A stretch of 64,000 bases of DNA from Ashinkailepas kermadecensis (GCA_034440615.1 JAOTOM010004829.1:124001-188000), one strand, 5' to 3'. Shown: positions 1 through 14,224, numbered from the stretch's first letter. Translations and numbers: made by a program. Notes: generated by a model not told the origin, from the letters alone.

Positions 1-1283
1 CCGGAATCAATAGCGGCAGCGCGCTCGGGCACGTGGGGCCGGCGCGCGGCGCGGCGTGGCCGGGGCAAGGGCGCGCGCGTGGGCAGCGCCGGGGAGGCGG
101 CCGGCCGGCCGGGCGGCACGCACCGCACGGGCGGGCCGAGGTGGGCCGGCCGCCGCCGCGGCGCGGTACGCACCGGCGGCGTCACGTACCGACGCGATGA
201 TGTTATCTGGAGCAGCGCACTGTGACGCGCTGTTACGACTGGCGGCCGGACGGGGCTGGTGCCGGCCAGCCGGTTCTGTCGTTACTGTGCCACCTTGTGT
301 CGGGCTGGTTTGCTGTCGGACGCGACGCCATGTCTGCTGTTACGTTTGGTCACGCCCAGCCCAGCTGACCATTTACTGCCTCGTTGGCCCCGGCTGGTTC
401 TATCAGCCGGCTTTCCCGGGATTTGTATCTCATGGCGTTTCGGGCGGAGCCATTCCATTTTGGTCAGCTTGTATTTGGTGGCCGGGCAGACGGACGGCAT
501 TAATTTAAGTGCTCTCCCTGGAGGCGGCCTGGGGTGGATTGCGGCTGGAGCCGTCGCCGTGTCCGCTCCCGTCCATCTTTCAGCTGACAGCCGGTCGCGG
601 AGACGACTGAGCGCGCAACGACAATCGAGCCGGCACCAGCAGCGAACGCTACACAATCGTCCGCGATGGTGTGTTGAGTTTTTATCGCGACCTCGTGTCG
701 CGTCAGTTCCGCGCGGTATTTCGCTGCCACAACGGGGCGGGCGGGCACAATACGGCCGCGTGCGGCGGCCGCCGTTCGTGTGTCTGCCAAACTGGGCTGG
801 TGATGGCCGTCTGGCCGACCGGACGCGACGCGTCCCCTTTCGCCGGCTTGAGGGCGACTTTCCGCGAAGGCGGGCAGAGCCGCTCGGGTGGTGCGGGCGC
901 CGCGGCATCGAAACCTGCCCGGCCGCCCACAGAATATGCAGCGGCGACACCGCCAAACGGTCCTTTGAGCGCGGAAATTGCGTTGAGCGGTGCAGCGAGC
1001 CAAAGCCGTGTCGTTGTGCGTGCTGGCAACAGCGTAGCACGGGCCGGTGAGCGGCGCGGCTGTAGCGGTGGCTGCGCTGAGTGTGTACAGTGCACTGTGC
1101 ACTGTGCATACCAGCCGCGGATGTCCAACCGGTTGGGCTCTCGCGACAGCGCGCACCACTGTAGTAGCGACGAAAATGGTGTAAAGCGTCTGCCACGCCG
1201 TCTCTTTACAGCCAAGCACTGCAGCACAGACGAGCCGAACACTGCTCGACTCGTCCTCGTTTCTGCTCGTTAGTGGTTGGCTT
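1..1283. other. GC-rich stretch at the window edge
   Basis: The first 250 bp are very CpG-rich, and 500-1200 is moderately so. Overlapping open frames up to 304 codons occur on both strands and share no motif, as expected from composition. Could be an island of a gene to the left. Confidence 0.3.
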
Positions 1284-1779
1284 CTCGCTGCTGCTGAACT
1301 CCGTCTCGCTGCTACTGAGCTCCACCCCGCTCCTGCTGAGCTCAAACCCGCTGCTGCTGCGCTCCAACCCGCTCCTGCTGAGACCCACCCCGCTCCTGCT
1401 GAGCTCGAACCCGCTGCTACTGAGCTCCACCCCGCTCCTGCTGAGCTCCAACCCGCTCCTGCTGAGCTCAAACCCGCTGCTACTGAGCTCCAACCCGCTC
1501 CTGCTGAGCTCCAAGCCGCTGCTACTGAGCTCCACCCCGCTCCTGTTGAGCTCCACCCCGCTCCTGCTGAGCTCCAAGCCGCTGCTACTGAGCTCCACCC
1601 CGCTCCTGTTGAACCCCATCCCGCTCCTGCTGAGACCCACCTCGCTCCAGCTGAGCTCCACCCCGCTCCTGCTGAGCTCCACCCCGCTCCTGCTGAGTCC
1701 CACCCCGCTCCTGCTGAGCTCCACCCCGCTCCTGCTGAGCTCCACCCCGCTCCTGCTGAGTCCCACCCCGCTCCTGCTA
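1284..1779. repeat. 21-bp minisatellite
   Basis: About 23 copies of CTCCTGCTGAGCTCCACCCC+G with T/C and AAACC/CAACC variants. Because 21 is divisible by three, each frame yields a heptapeptide repeat (LLLSSTP on +, SRSGVEL or SAGAGWS on -). No gene structure around it supports translation. Confidence 0.95.
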
Positions 1780-2327
1780 TAGCGGCGTCACAGTTTATCT
1801 CATCTTTGTTACCATCACACATACTGCCAATCCGGTCGCGTCCGCCAGTGCTGACGGTCACGGCTGGCTACCTTTGGGTATCCTGGTCAGCGAGAAGGCT
1901 TCTTGCCTGGAACTGCTGGTGCTCTGGAATTTGGTGGACTTTTGTATGCCATGAATGCCAGAGTAGCAAGTGCATGGCCTATAATCCACCCGATATTGAT
2001 CAAGCTAGGAATTACGTACGTTGGAAGCGTGATAAACACTTCAGTCAGCAATTACTACCGTTTTATGAAGCATTGCGATGGGGCTCGTCCGATCAGTTAA
2101 ATTGTTTTATTGCTTGTCCACAGAGCAAAATACCAAGCCTGATGCCACTCGCGCGAGTTTGTAACGCGTTTGCTTCATAAATTTATTTTAGTATTCTCCA
2201 GTACGGCAAGGCATGCTCTTCATCATAAACCCATGTCCGCAAATTTATTACGTAAGACTGGCTGAGGAATCCGCAGTTGTACCCTGTGATCGGCTCTAGC
2301 TGCCAGACTCAAGACTACTCGGATCAC

Positions 2328-2615
2328 CCGTACCACCTCCACGACTCAGATCGTACCACCGCCACAGCCGCCGCGACTGAATCGTACCACCGCCACAGCC
2401 GCCACGACTGAATCGTACCATCGCCACAGCCTCCACGACTCAGATCGTACCACCGCCACAACCGACACGACTCGAGGCGTACCATCGCCACAACTGCCAC
2501 GATTCAGATAGTACCATCGCCACAGCCGCCACGACTCAGCTCGTACCACCGCTATAGATACAACGATTCCGTTCGTACCATCGCCACAACCACCCAGACT
2601 CGATCGTACCACCTA
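2328..2615. repeat. 31-bp minisatellite
   Basis: About nine diverged copies built on CGTACCACCGCCACAGCCGC followed by CACGACTGAAT. A shorter, more diverged relative (CCACCACCA words) is visible at 3265-3400. Confidence 0.9.
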
Positions 2616-3599
2616 CAGATAAAATGACCCAGGTCTTTCCATAAGCACAGTAGTTGGAACGTTTGAATGGAGCTGGGGATGGACGTCTCTCGCCAAACTG
2701 AAATGTAGGTCCTAAAATTAATTGAAAATCCCAGTGTATTTTCTAAATCATTGAACCCATCCGTGGCGTACCCGTCCGTAGCTATAGCTACCATTATGAA
2801 ATATGAATGGAAGTAAAAAGATGAGAAAAAACTATTGCTGAGGATGTCGATAGACCTTCCATGACGCGTACAATTTATTCAAGGTATTTAATGTTACCAC
2901 TGTCATAATGGACAGGAAGCTAATGAACTAACTCCGCATATACGTTTAATGGATTGGTCATTTATATACATTTAGGGCACAATCTTTCTCTCCTTCAATT
3001 CGAAAGAGGACGCGTATCATGTGCCCAATCATGCCAACAAAATGTGGGCAGACCTTTCAATCCATTCTTCACACTAACACTCACATTCACCATTGGGACT
3101 TTTTGTGGAGGAAACATTTCTGGAACATGTTGGAGAACATTTGGATATGTGGTTAATGTGGATGGCCTGGATACAATTTTACGGACATGAATATAGAAGA
3201 AAATAACGAGAACAATGATTAAAAATAGTCTCCTGACCACAGATTTCATCGCTGATAGTGACGTACCACCACCAATGCTACGTTACCACCACCACAGTTG
3301 CCGCCACTTATTCCATCCTTACCAGTTAACACGAACTACCACCACCAATGCCATCCCTACCGTCACCAATATCGTCGCTACCTCCGCCACAGTTACCGCA
3401 ACCCAAGGGTTTCTGTCGTCACCCCGCGTTGGAATTTCGTGAAGTTGACGACGGAGCCCATCTCCTTCCAGAGTGGCGACGCACTCTATGATTGGCTCAC
3501 GCTCCGAGCTTAAACTTGGTTGGAAGCGCGAGGAAATTTGAACGCGTTCTGCCTGCTCAAAAAGGCGACAGTCTGCGGGAATAGCTAACGAACTCGGCC

Positions 3600-3890
3600 G
3601 ACCGCGGCGGCGACGGCGACGGCGCTGATTGCCGCTGACTGTGCACTGATTGGCTCTGGTGGCGGACTTGTGGCGGGTGTGGCGGTCTGGCGGGCGTGCC
3701 TGGACGCCGCGGTGCCGGCCAGTGTTGTTTTGCGGTGCCACCACGCCTCGGCGGTGCTGTGTGCGATGCTGGGTCCGCGGCCCCGCTGAACTCTGGGCGG
3801 CCGTGATTTTCCGACCTTGGTGGACGTGTTGTCTGCCGCGACCTGGTCAGGTTGAGCCGGGGTGGGTGGTTGCCGCTCTGGCAGGAAATT
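3600..3890. other. GC-rich stretch
   Basis: CpG-enriched sequence without recognised exon, repeat or RNA gene. Surrounding 2616-4650 is unassigned noncoding sequence with a T9G18-type run at 4377-4408. Confidence 0.3.
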
Positions 3891-4649
3891 ACGGATGGAA
3901 CTTAATTACTGACACGTATAATGTTGACAAAAAATAGCAAAAGAGAATGCAATTTGTAGTTATGCTTATCGTAAATCGAAGTCTGTCATAAAATGCGGGT
4001 ATGGCTACTTTAGCTCGCACTGCTTCGAAAAAAGAAATACAAACAGAAATGCAAGCTAACAATTGTTCATTTCAACAGTAGCATCCGAAATACATGCATT
4101 TTGGTGCTGAAAAAGTGTTGACAGCGCGAAGTTCATGAGGAATATGATATGAACGGTAGGGTTATGTAGCCTCATGCTCAAGAGCTCAAGTCAAGGCAGC
4201 AAAAAAAGCTATGGAGATATTTCGGCCATGGGCGATCGTCGGTCTAACCGTGTCCGGTCACCATGAACTTCACGCGATCGCAGCTCTCGCTTACAAATCT
4301 CGTTTGTATAACTTTGATTGCATGACTAGGCACCGCATCCCTAAACATTCATGTACGGATTTGATTTCTGAATTATTTTTTTTTTTTTGGGGGGGGGGGG
4401 GGGGGGGATACATGAAGGCAATGGGCAGACCCGAATGGGTTGGGGGAGGGGCACAAACCATAGGGTCCCATGTTGAAAGTTGAAATTATTGTGGGGGGGG
4501 AAACCAACATTGAAGGAGTACTTCCTCCCTCACAAGTATATAAAACAACACCCCTGCATTCATATGCACAAACACTTGCCGACAGTTTTCTCGCAAGTAC
4601 AATTTTGGTGGCCTATATTATCATTGGTTACCAAGCTTTCCAGTGATAA

Positions 4650-5275
4650 ACGTATTCTATGGCATGGTGCTGTTCTGACCTCAGATGCAGTGCTGGCCTC
4701 TGTGGCGGTGAGGCCCCTCAGGTGCGCCACGTTCACCACTGGGGCGGCGTTTTGGCGGCCTCTGCGGCTGCGCTCGGCCATCAGGTGCCGTGGTGGGCGG
4801 CGGCCTCTGCGACTGTGCCCTGCGCAGTATGCAAATATCTGGCGGCCGCCGACGTGTGCCGACAGCCACGCAGGTGTGCGCCGACCTGGGCTGCCGGTCG
4901 GCCGCGTCGCCTGCCGCCGCTGGTCGCGCCGTCGACCCCGGCCGGGTCTCTGGCGACCCCGCCCGGGTCTCGCTGAAGGCCCAGAGCCAGCCCAGGCCCA
5001 GCTGGGGTCTTCAGCGAAGACCCCAGCTGGGCTTCGCTGAAGGTCCCGGCCGGGACTCGCTGAAGACCTCGACTCTGTTGAAGACCCCACTGGCGACCCG
5101 TGCCCGACATCAGGCCTCACTGGTGACCCTGATTCAGGCCTCCTGATGACCCCGGCCCGGTCCTAGACCACATTGACCACACCGTGTCGATCCTAGACCT
5201 CACCACGACCCTCTGTCGGTTCTAAACCCTGCCCTGTGTCGGTCCTACACCGTGCCCTGTGCCGGCTCCAGTGGA
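4650..5275. repeat. GC-rich, locally duplicated sequence
   Basis: Short diverged repeats such as CTTCGCTGAAGG/CTTCAGCGAAGACC (4970-5075) and GTCGATCCTAGACC-type words (5155-5270). It contains the perfect inverted repeat at 4996-5032. Open frames here on both strands are composition artefacts. Confidence 0.5.
4996..5032. repeat. Perfect inverted repeat, 17-bp arms, 3-nt loop
   Basis: GCCCAGCTGGGGTCTTC, loop AGC, GAAGACCCCAGCTGGGC. Confidence 0.9.
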
Positions 5276-5639
5276 TATTGCGTAGGGTGTGGAGGCTCTT
5301 TCGACTCGTTTGACGCATGTTGCGTAGTACGGCCGCTGTTACGAATGTCGATGCGTTGTGGATTTCCGACAAATTAATGCATTAGTTGGGTCCATTGCAT
5401 TGTATGGTGATTTGCAAGGAAGTTCCTTCGCGCCAGTGAAAGGGAACTTGGACAGACGCGACCTTTCTTTTGGCGCGTTTCACGCGGGCGGCAAGTGGTC
5501 TGCACGGTTTGGTGTTTACGAAGATTGTCATAACAGGTGAAATGGCAACGTTCCGCCGGTTGATAACCGGCCGTGCGCTACCGGGACAGGTCGACACATT
5601 TGCGAGCCGTTATCGACCGAGTCGAGTCGGCCGCTCGGT

Positions 5640-6060
5640 ACTTCCCATGGTCGGTTCGGGCTGGGCGGGGCGGGGCAGGGCAGGGCGGTGCGGCGGCGTG
5701 GAGACTCAGATGTTCCGCCGCCGAGCGCGGCCCACTCTCCAAACCTGTTCCGGCATCTGGCGACACGGCCAAATGCGTGCCGGGCGCGCGCCGGCCGGCG
5801 GTGCGCCGCGGCCGGCCGGGCGCGCGGTAGCTGGCAGGCATAGTTTGGCCATTTCAATCCCGTGACGGCGCCGTGCGGCAGGTACTGCGGTGGGGCTCGG
5901 GAGGGCGGCGCGCGCGACGGACGACTGCTCGCGGACTGCGCCGCCTGGCGGCACGGCCGCGCGCTGACAGCACCACGGCCCCAGCGGGAGCTGGGGTCGG
6001 GCGCATGGCGTGGCGTCCGCCGGAGCGTTCATAGTCGGACGGACCACGGGGTGGGCCACG
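5640..6060. promoter_or_regulatory. CpG-rich island
   Basis: Dense CpG and CCGGC words with overlapping open frames on both strands. No start-plus-donor or other exon signal was found nearby, so a promoter role is only possible. Confidence 0.3.
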
Positions 6061-6705
6061 TGCAGTTGGGAATTGTGGCGACTGTGGGGGTGTAGGTTGT
6101 TGTGCTGTTTAGTTGTGAATTATGACACTGGATGTTCCGCAATGCTGGAACCATTGCTACATTTTTGTTTTATTTATTGGCATGATTGATTTACATTACC
6201 ATTGCTCAACTATTCTAGCTGTTGGGAAAAGAAATAAGAAAACACCACCCGAGTTTTCCGTGTCCATTTAGGTGGTCTGGGGCCTTTGGGACGTCCCTTG
6301 AACTGCATAGAACTGTGGACAATATGCTATTTTCGAAGACAAATGTGGACGTTTCCAAGCTGTTATGTCTGTTGTTGCTGTTCCACCATTGGATCATCGT
6401 CATGTACAGTATGTAATATGGCTATCGGGCCTGTATTTTCCAGTTTTGATTTTTTTGTTCATCCCTTAATGGCTAAATGAGCGAGTCGTCTTCTGGATGG
6501 CCTTGTCTGCTGCGATACAGCACTCAAATTACCGTTCGGTTATCTAAGGTAAATGGTCGGAAACGAGCATCTCAGACCAGTTTTTGCGGTGTTCCTCAAC
6601 CACAAAGGTGTGCCAAAACACGGGCTCTGTGCCGGCGAATAGCGTACGCACGATTCGCCCACCTCCACACCGGAGGCTCCCGGGGATCTGGAGATTGATT
6701 TTACC

Positions 6706-6706
<1 letters not shown>

Positions 6707-6777
<71 letters not shown>
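6707..6777. repeat. (TA)n microsatellite
   Basis: About 35 TA units with one G interruption near the 3' end. Confidence 0.95.
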
Positions 6778-9700
6778 TGGTATTACATTGTAAGCCTGAC
6801 GAGCGTTGTATGACATTATATTGTAAGTTTGGCGAGCGTTGAGTTACCCCGGACGTTTCGGGTGCCTGGTGGTGAGTTGATGTAAGCGATCTGGATTGCA
6901 GCTATCGTATTCGTAGGCCATTTACAAGCTTGCATTACTATCGCTGAAATTGTATACTGAGGGAGCGTTTCTGTCGCCTTCCTTCTCAGCTCATTAATCT
7001 GCACGGTTCTGTGACATTGCAGCAGAATTGCGCGATGTGGAGGCTAACATTTTCGTGGGACTGTCATTGGTGGCGAACATGACGAGCTACCGTCGCGCCG
7101 CGTCTGGAGGCTTTACGCATCCTGTTCCCGATTTCGCCATCCGGGATTGAAGATATTGCAAGCGTTCAACCCAATCTGAAGTGCTGCCAGAGCAGGATGT
7201 GTGGAAGGCGGTATTTCGTGATTTATCGGTGTGGTCTTGCTAGTGGGCATGCCACGCTTCCCAAGGCGACGAAATCTCCTGCAGTTCAATTCCTAGCAAT
7301 ACGATGTGGTGGCTTAACCAACTTCATTAAGGCATGCAATAATCGCCAGCCTCCACGGCAATGTTTTATGCTGAGTCGCACCACCGGCCTGTTTTGCTTC
7401 GCTGCATGCCTGCGTTTTGTGCATGCATGCTGCAAAAAGCTTCTACTGAAATATTGAATCCAGGCGTGAATTTGAGTGGTTTGTTAAGATGTGGCCTTGG
7501 GAAGGTGGCTGGGGGGGGGGGGGGGCTGGCCGTGTCGTCATGGGTTAGCGTCGGCGGTACTGGGCTCACGTGTCGCCATGGGTTAGCGCCGTCCGACCAG
7601 CACCGGCGGTACTGGGCTCACGCACAGGGTTTGGTTCTGAGCTCTTGCGCGCGTGAGGAGAGGAATCTCGGGGTCTTGAGATTCGTGAAAGTTTTACTCC
7701 AAAATGATAATAGACGGGGCAGTGAAGATTAGCTTACCTGTTGCAAACGTACATTCGTAACGTTTTTTTCTGGGAGGAGGTGGGTAAGTTTTCTTTTAAC
7801 TTTGATACTGTGATATATGTGCTTTTTAGCTTCCAGGTATCCATTTATGCCTCAATCCTATGGAGGTGAAACCTTTGTTGGCGAGTGAGGCCACATCCGT
7901 ATAGTTCTGAGCTAATCCATTAAGGTTGAGTGTATCGGTTCAGGAGTAACATTGACATATATTGCATTATGCTTGCTATGTGAGTTGTAGCTGTTTTTAT
8001 AGACCTAGCCGCAACATGCTGTCTTTCCCGCTACTCTGACATCCAAAGAGAGCTGTTTCTCTAACCACATTTATATGTACGTAAACAAGACTAATGAATC
8101 ATTGGGCTGCATTAACTTCTGCAACTCCGAAATGTCGTACGACAATGGCATGAAAGTATAATGGAGTCTTGATTTCTCGCTGAGTCCCAGATTGGCCTTT
8201 GAATATCCTGAATTCCATTGAGTCGCCGGATTTTCCACAAGCGCACTGATTTCAATTATTTCACACATCTAAGGTTTTCTTAAGTCCCTGGTGTGTGTGA
8301 GGAAATATCCATAATGTCGTTTGGCTGACTGAAGTTTGTGCAGATTCTTTTAGTTCTCTAAACGTCTCCCCTCCCCCCTCCCCATTTCCTCACGATTGTG
8401 TGTAAGAGCAATTTGTCGAAATTCATGATTGTCGATGGAAAACAACACATTATGAGAATATCCTTAGCACTTTAATGCTAAAACTTTATTGCGTTTAGTT
8501 ATATTTTTATTGCCAATATCAATTGCATCCTGGGGTGCCTGTTATATAGCTAATATTTATTCATTTCAGCGCAGTCTGTATTGGCTTTATGTCTGGTGTT
8601 GGAAGCAATTTATTGGAGTTGTGTAAGCCGAAAGGAGTGGCTCCAACTCGAGCCATGTTTTCTTAACAGGGAGTGACTCAAACTCCGGCTAGTTTTCCCA
8701 GAAGTGGAGTAACTCCAATTCCGACTCACAACCAAAAAGAAGCCAAAATACAATCCGAAACTCGTCCACATAGTTACATTAGTATTACCTTGTGTAAGCA
8801 ACAGGGTACGTTGAATGTCTGCATCGTTGCATGACGTCTGCTCAACCTCAATCAGAAGTTTGTTAAAACTGCATGGCACATATTGGTGTCGAGCCGATTA
8901 ATATGTACTGCTGTCACAATAATTATTGAGTAGATCGGACATTTGCGCAGACTGTGAGCCTCTGATCCGACTATGCTCTACAGATGTCGATGGGAAGCGT
9001 TACCCAAGGCCATTCCGTGTATCACCATCTATCGGTCGAGACGCCAGTTTCCCACTGTTCGACCCAGTGTGTACTGGGAAAACACGCCACGCCACGGGTG
9101 GAACCAAGAGTTTGAGAGAACAGCTACCCAATATGTCCAGTTTGTAAAGGCTGTCTAATGAAGCTAGTTTCAGGTACCTATGTAACTTGAATGGTTTCAG
9201 AGCTATTACGAGGAAGCAATGTAGTACGTTCCATGACCTCTTGACCTGAGTCGACTCATGATAGGTACATACCATGCACAAATGAGCTTCACACATGTTT
9301 GACTGGACGGGAACTTTGAATTTGATTGGATTGTCAATCAATGTAGCATGTTTAGCTTTAAATATTTCAATTTAAGAAACTCCCGATTTGACCTACGATT
9401 TCATTTGCTCATGACAGGTCAAGGTCAGCAATGTTTGTATGCTCGCCGACCGTACTTTTTAGTTCCGATAAAGTTCCGATGAAGATTTAGAGTGAAGCAG
9501 TAATTCATATTCGGTGTATCCGAATCAAACATTGAGATGCAGATCACAAATACGACATCTACATTGATAGGAAGACTATTGGACTCTATAATCTATGCAC
9601 TTTCAATTGAGGAGAGCATGCATCGATAACTGCATTTTAGAGCGCATTGGAGAGAAGCCGGAATTAAGGGTCACTTTGGTTAGTGGCCAACGATAACTTT

Positions 9701-10735
9701 ATGTCACTTGCAAGTCGGAGGAGACCCCAATAGAAGAAAACTACATGGATCAAACCTCGTCGTTGTGGAACGCACTGCAAAGCATATATGTATCATTCAT
9801 GCACGTATTTTAGTTATACTACTATGCGACCCAGCAGTCGGATGCGTCGTAAAAGAATGTATTAGTTCTGGATGCCCTGACGCAAGTTCAACATCACTGA
9901 CAGACATGACAAAAACCTGCAATTTTCAGGAAGTGTTGAAGTGTGGGGCAGAACGGATAGGAATTTTGGGGGTTGACGCACGTCGTTCTGCATCATATAT
10001 AAATACAAATAGTATGTGGCTGGGACTGAGAGCGTGGTACCGATTAAAAACAAGGGATCCTTATTTTGGCCAAGCATCGGGAGCACCAAGATGTCACTTC
10101 CTTTACGGGAAGCTGGTCGCAGCAGATCAGGGTCACTATGACGTCATCCAGCTTTGATCGTCTCGCGCGCCTCGCACGCCTGGAGCCTGCGTGTCGCGGT
10201 TCATTCTCGGTGAGCTTGGGAGGGCTGCCTGCGGCGCGGATGGCGGCTCAAGTTCGATGTCACGGATACCTTTCCCGAGCAACAGCATTGCACAGTCTGC
10301 ACCTGGAGCCGGTCGTACCGTCGACCTCCTTCCTGTCGGTGAGAAAGCCTTGAAGTACTAATGGTTTCGCTACGGCACCGCTGGCGGCATTTCGTATATC
10401 ACCCTCCGTGGGCGGCCTGGCATCTCCAGCATGCTCCACATGCCTCTGGCTCAACTCGGAAAAAGACTCGTCCAGATGACCAATTTTCCTCCCACCGCTC
10501 CTAGCTGCAATTTCTCTCCTTTATTTCCATATATATAGCTCCTTTATTTCCATCTGACACCCAACCGATAATTAGTTGGATTGCCCTGCGTTGGGATTAT
10601 TTGAGCAGGTTTATTGTGTAGCGGGCACATCGTAATTTCACTGAAATATAATGCAGGCTCGAAAAATGCTGAGTTGCTGTCCACCAGGACAAACTCGTGG
10701 TTTATCGTTGCTTCATCGGCTTTTGCTCCATCGAC
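6778..10735. other. Unassigned noncoding sequence
   Basis: Moderate GC, no recognised exon, RNA gene or mobile element. It contains a G15 run near 7510, a short GGAGT-ACTCCAACTCCG quasi-repeat at 8630-8735 and a TGACGTCA site at 10139. Open frames up to 149 codons (for example 9708-10157) have no protein motif and look random. Confidence 0.4.
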
Positions 10736-10739
10736 GGCT

Positions 10740-11110
10740 GTCTCATGTAGCCCTGGCCGAGGCCACCCCACCCCGCTGGTCGCCTTTGACGCGACACCCG
10801 TGTGGCACTCGATCCGCCGCGGCCGCGGCTCCAAGGCTCCAAGGCCCCACACCAGTCTCAACTGTCTCGCAGATCGTCGTCCCAGCTGCGCGTTGAGCCT
10901 GCTGGCGGCGGCCGCTCGGCCGATGACGTCACACGGCTGGCGGCCACTGGGTCATGCGCCGTGCCGTCCCGAGAACACGTGACGCACTATCCGCGCCGGG
11001 CCGCCCGGTTGGCCCAGCCTGGCCGCCTCTCGCTGGCGGCGGACTTCGGGGCTGCGTCACGGGCTCTGCCGCGCCGGCCGACCTGCCGCGGGGTCCGACC
11101 CAGTTTTGAG
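10740..11110. promoter_or_regulatory. CpG-rich island with one CRE site
   Basis: CpG-dense block carrying TGACGTCA at 10924-10931. No exon was recognised around it. The stretch 11111-12600 that follows holds nothing I can name. Confidence 0.3.
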
Positions 11111-12600
11111 GTGGGACAGGGGGCGCCAGTGTTAACCAAAATGCGGTGATGAACGTCAACATTGGGTGAACCCTGGCGCCTGTTCGCATGCTCGGTGCAC
11201 AATTTCAGCCAAGCTGAATTTAAAGGCGTTACGAAGCCAAGCAGGCATAGATGAATTGCAAATGTGTAAATACAAATATTTCATATATATTTTCTTCTTC
11301 AATTTGCCCGTCAGGTTTTCTCACTTTACCATAATCTGTGCAGGGGGATGGGCAGGGAGTTTCCGCCTCTTAGGTTATTCGCACCTCACATTCGAACTGG
11401 GGGAGCTTCCAAGCCGCAACTGGCTTTCCGTATATAATGTGTATATATTGTGCAACCATGCCTAAGTCCTAGTGTGATCAGTAACATATCATTTGTAAGT
11501 TTTAAGCACACGTGTTCTATCATTTTGCCATAGTCTGTTGTGTTGGATGTTGATTTATTGGTGAAGGTATGGAATGCAAAAGTAATTTGTGAAATTAACT
11601 GTGGGTTATCTGTTGATAAACGTGGGCCAGAGACTGTGATATGAGGCTGGCTTGATTTGTTTTGAATCGTTAAAGTTGCATTTTAGCGGGTTCGCATTTC
11701 TGCCGGAAGGTCTGTTCAAAAATGGAATGGAATGGTTATAAGAAAGTGCGTCGAAAAACATGAAACAGCTGCCCAGTGAACTTATGACTTACCCATTGAA
11801 CTTACGGCTGTTAACTACCCAGTGAACTTATCGGAGCAGCCGCGGATGAAGCGTGGTGTCCGTGCGTCGGAGCAGCCGCGGACGGAGCGCAGCGAAGGCC
11901 TGTCAAATATTGGCTCACCATGTATTGAGCACGTCCCGCCAAGGTCAGCCGATCGAGTACCATATTAGGCGTTGCCAGCTTCCATACAGGGAGGGGGGGC
12001 GTGGAATGGGCGAGAGGTGTTCCCCAGATTGTGAACGCTCCACCCCGAGCTGGTTCTTCATTCCCATCGTGTGCAGAACTTCATATTTCTGCGGATTCTT
12101 GGGTGCTCACGTTATATGTGCAATAAGTTTATTTGTTTCGCCTTTGGCGGGTCATGCAACGAGTTGCAGTGTTGGCTTTAGAACGTCGAAAGCTTAACTG
12201 AGCGCTGGCTTTAGACACACTGGTTCATTTTTCTACTGGAGTTGTCATGGTAGACGTAGCTGTAGAGATCGTCCGAGCGGATAAACTGGATGTAATGGGC
12301 TTCGAAATGCTAAGAACACACATGGGGTGCCCACTTCAGAGAAGCCTCGCCCAATTTCCAGAACTTGGTATGACAGAAGTATCGACGCAGCCATACACAG
12401 TGGGCGCAATTTACACACTGCGAGTCAACCGGCAGCTCACGTAACGTGTACACAAATCCATGAACTGCTCAGAATCGACCGGCTGGCGACAGGTGTTTGT
12501 CGTCGTTCCGGGAAGCGGCTCTGCCACCTCGCCAGTGGGTGGCGGGTGACGTGTCGCTGCACGTGCCGCCATGAGCGCCGACCCGCCGACCGGCCGACAG

Positions 12601-14224
12601 CCGGCTGCCGGCCGGTATGTCGGGTCAGGTGGCCGGCCGGTGTGTCGGGTCAGGTGGCCGGCCGGTGTGTCGGGTCAGGTGGCCGGCCGGTGTGTCGGGT
12701 CAGGTGGTCGGCCGGTGTGTCGGGTCAGGTGGCCGCCGGTGTGTCGGGTCAGGTGGCCGGCCGGTGTGTCGGGTCAGGCTGCCGGCCGGTGTGTCGGGTC
12801 AGGCTGCCCGCCGGTGTGTCGGGTCAGGCTGCCGGCCGGTGTGTCGGGTCAGGTGGCCGGCGGTGTGTCGGGTCAGGCTGCCGGCCGGTGTGTCGGGTCA
12901 GGTAGCCGGCCGGTGTGTCGGGTCAGGTGGCCGGCCGGTGTGTCGGGTCAGGTGGCCTGCCGGTGTGTCGGGTCAGGTGGCCGACCGGTGTGTCGGGTCA
13001 GGTGGCCGGCCGGTGTGTCGGGTCAGGTGGCCGGCCGGTGTGTCGGGTCAGGTGGCCGGCCGGTGTGTCGGGTCAGGTGGTCCGCCGGTGTGTCGGGTCA
13101 GGTGGCCGGTGTGTCGGGTCAGGTGGCCGGTGTGTCGGGTCAGGCTGCCGGTCGTTGTGTCGGGTCAGGTGGTCGGCCGGTGTGTCGGGTCAGGTGGCCG
13201 GTGTGTCGGGTCAGGTGGCCGGCCGGTGTGTCGGGTCAGGCTGCCGGCCGGTGTGTCGGGTCAGGTGGCCGGCCGGTGTGTCGGGTCAGGCTGCCGGCCG
13301 GTATGTCGAGTCAGGTGGCCGGCCGGTGTGTCGGGTCAGGTGGCCGGCCGGTGTGTCGGGTCAGGTGGCCGGTGTGTCGGGTCAGGTGGCCGGCCGGTGT
13401 GTCGGGTCAGGTGGCCGGCCGGTGTGTCGGGTCAGGTTGCGGCCGGTGTGTCGAGTCAGGTGGCCGGCCGGTGTGTCGGGTCAGGTGGCCGGCCGGTGTG
13501 TCGGGTCAGGTGGCCGGCCGGTGTGTCGGGTCAGGCTGCCGGCCGGTGTGTCGGGTCAGGTGGCCGGCCGGTGTGTCGGGTCAGGCTGCCGGTCGGTGTG
13601 TCGGTCAGGCTTCCGGCCGGTGTGTCGGGTCAGGCTGCCGGCCGGTGTGTCGGGTCAGGCTGCCGGCCGGTGTGTCGGGTCAGGTGGCCGGCCGGTGTGT
13701 CGGGTCAGGTGGCCGGCCGGTGTGTCGGGTCAGGTGGCCGGCCGGTGTGTCGGGTCAGGTGGCCGGCCGGTGTGTCGGGTCAGGTGGCCGGCCGGTGTGT
13801 CGGGTCAGGCTGCCGGCCGGTGTGTCGGGTCAGGTGGCCGGCCGGTGTGTCGGGTCAGGCTGCCGGCCGGTGTGTCGGGTCAGGTGGCCGGCCGGTGTGT
13901 CGGGTCAGGCTGCCGGCCGGTGTGTCGGGTCAGGTGGTCGGCCGGTGTGTCGGGTCAGGCTGCCGGCCGGTGTGTCGGGTCAGGTGGCCGGCCGGTGTGT
14001 CGGGTCAGGCTGCCGGCCGGTGTGTCGGGTCAGGTGGCCGGTGTGTCGGGTCAGGTGGCCGGTGTGTCGGGTCAGGCTGCCGGTCGGTGTGTCGGGTCAG
14101 GTGGCCGGTGTGTCGGGTCAGGCTGCCGGTCGGTGTGTCGGGTCAGGTGGTCGGCCGGTGTGTCGGGTCAGGTGGCCGGTGTGTCGGGTCAGGTTGCCGG
14201 CGGTGTGTCGGGTCAGGTGGCCGA
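12601..14224. repeat. 25-bp minisatellite, about 64 units
   Basis: Unit GTGTGTCGGGTCAGGTGGCC+GGCCG, with GCTGCC for GGTGGCC as the main variant and truncated 19-21-bp units in places. The unit has no stop in any + frame and 25 is not divisible by three, so all three frames stay open for over 500 codons with the same 25-residue cycle (RPVCRVRWPAGVSGQ...). This produces the 695-codon frame at 12571-14658, which I reject as a gene. Confidence 0.95.

Noticed and set aside
500..1861. 453-codon minus-strand frame with a GAGWSSA repeat
   Set aside because: Half is the 21-bp array, the rest is GC-rich sequence without motifs or codon structure.
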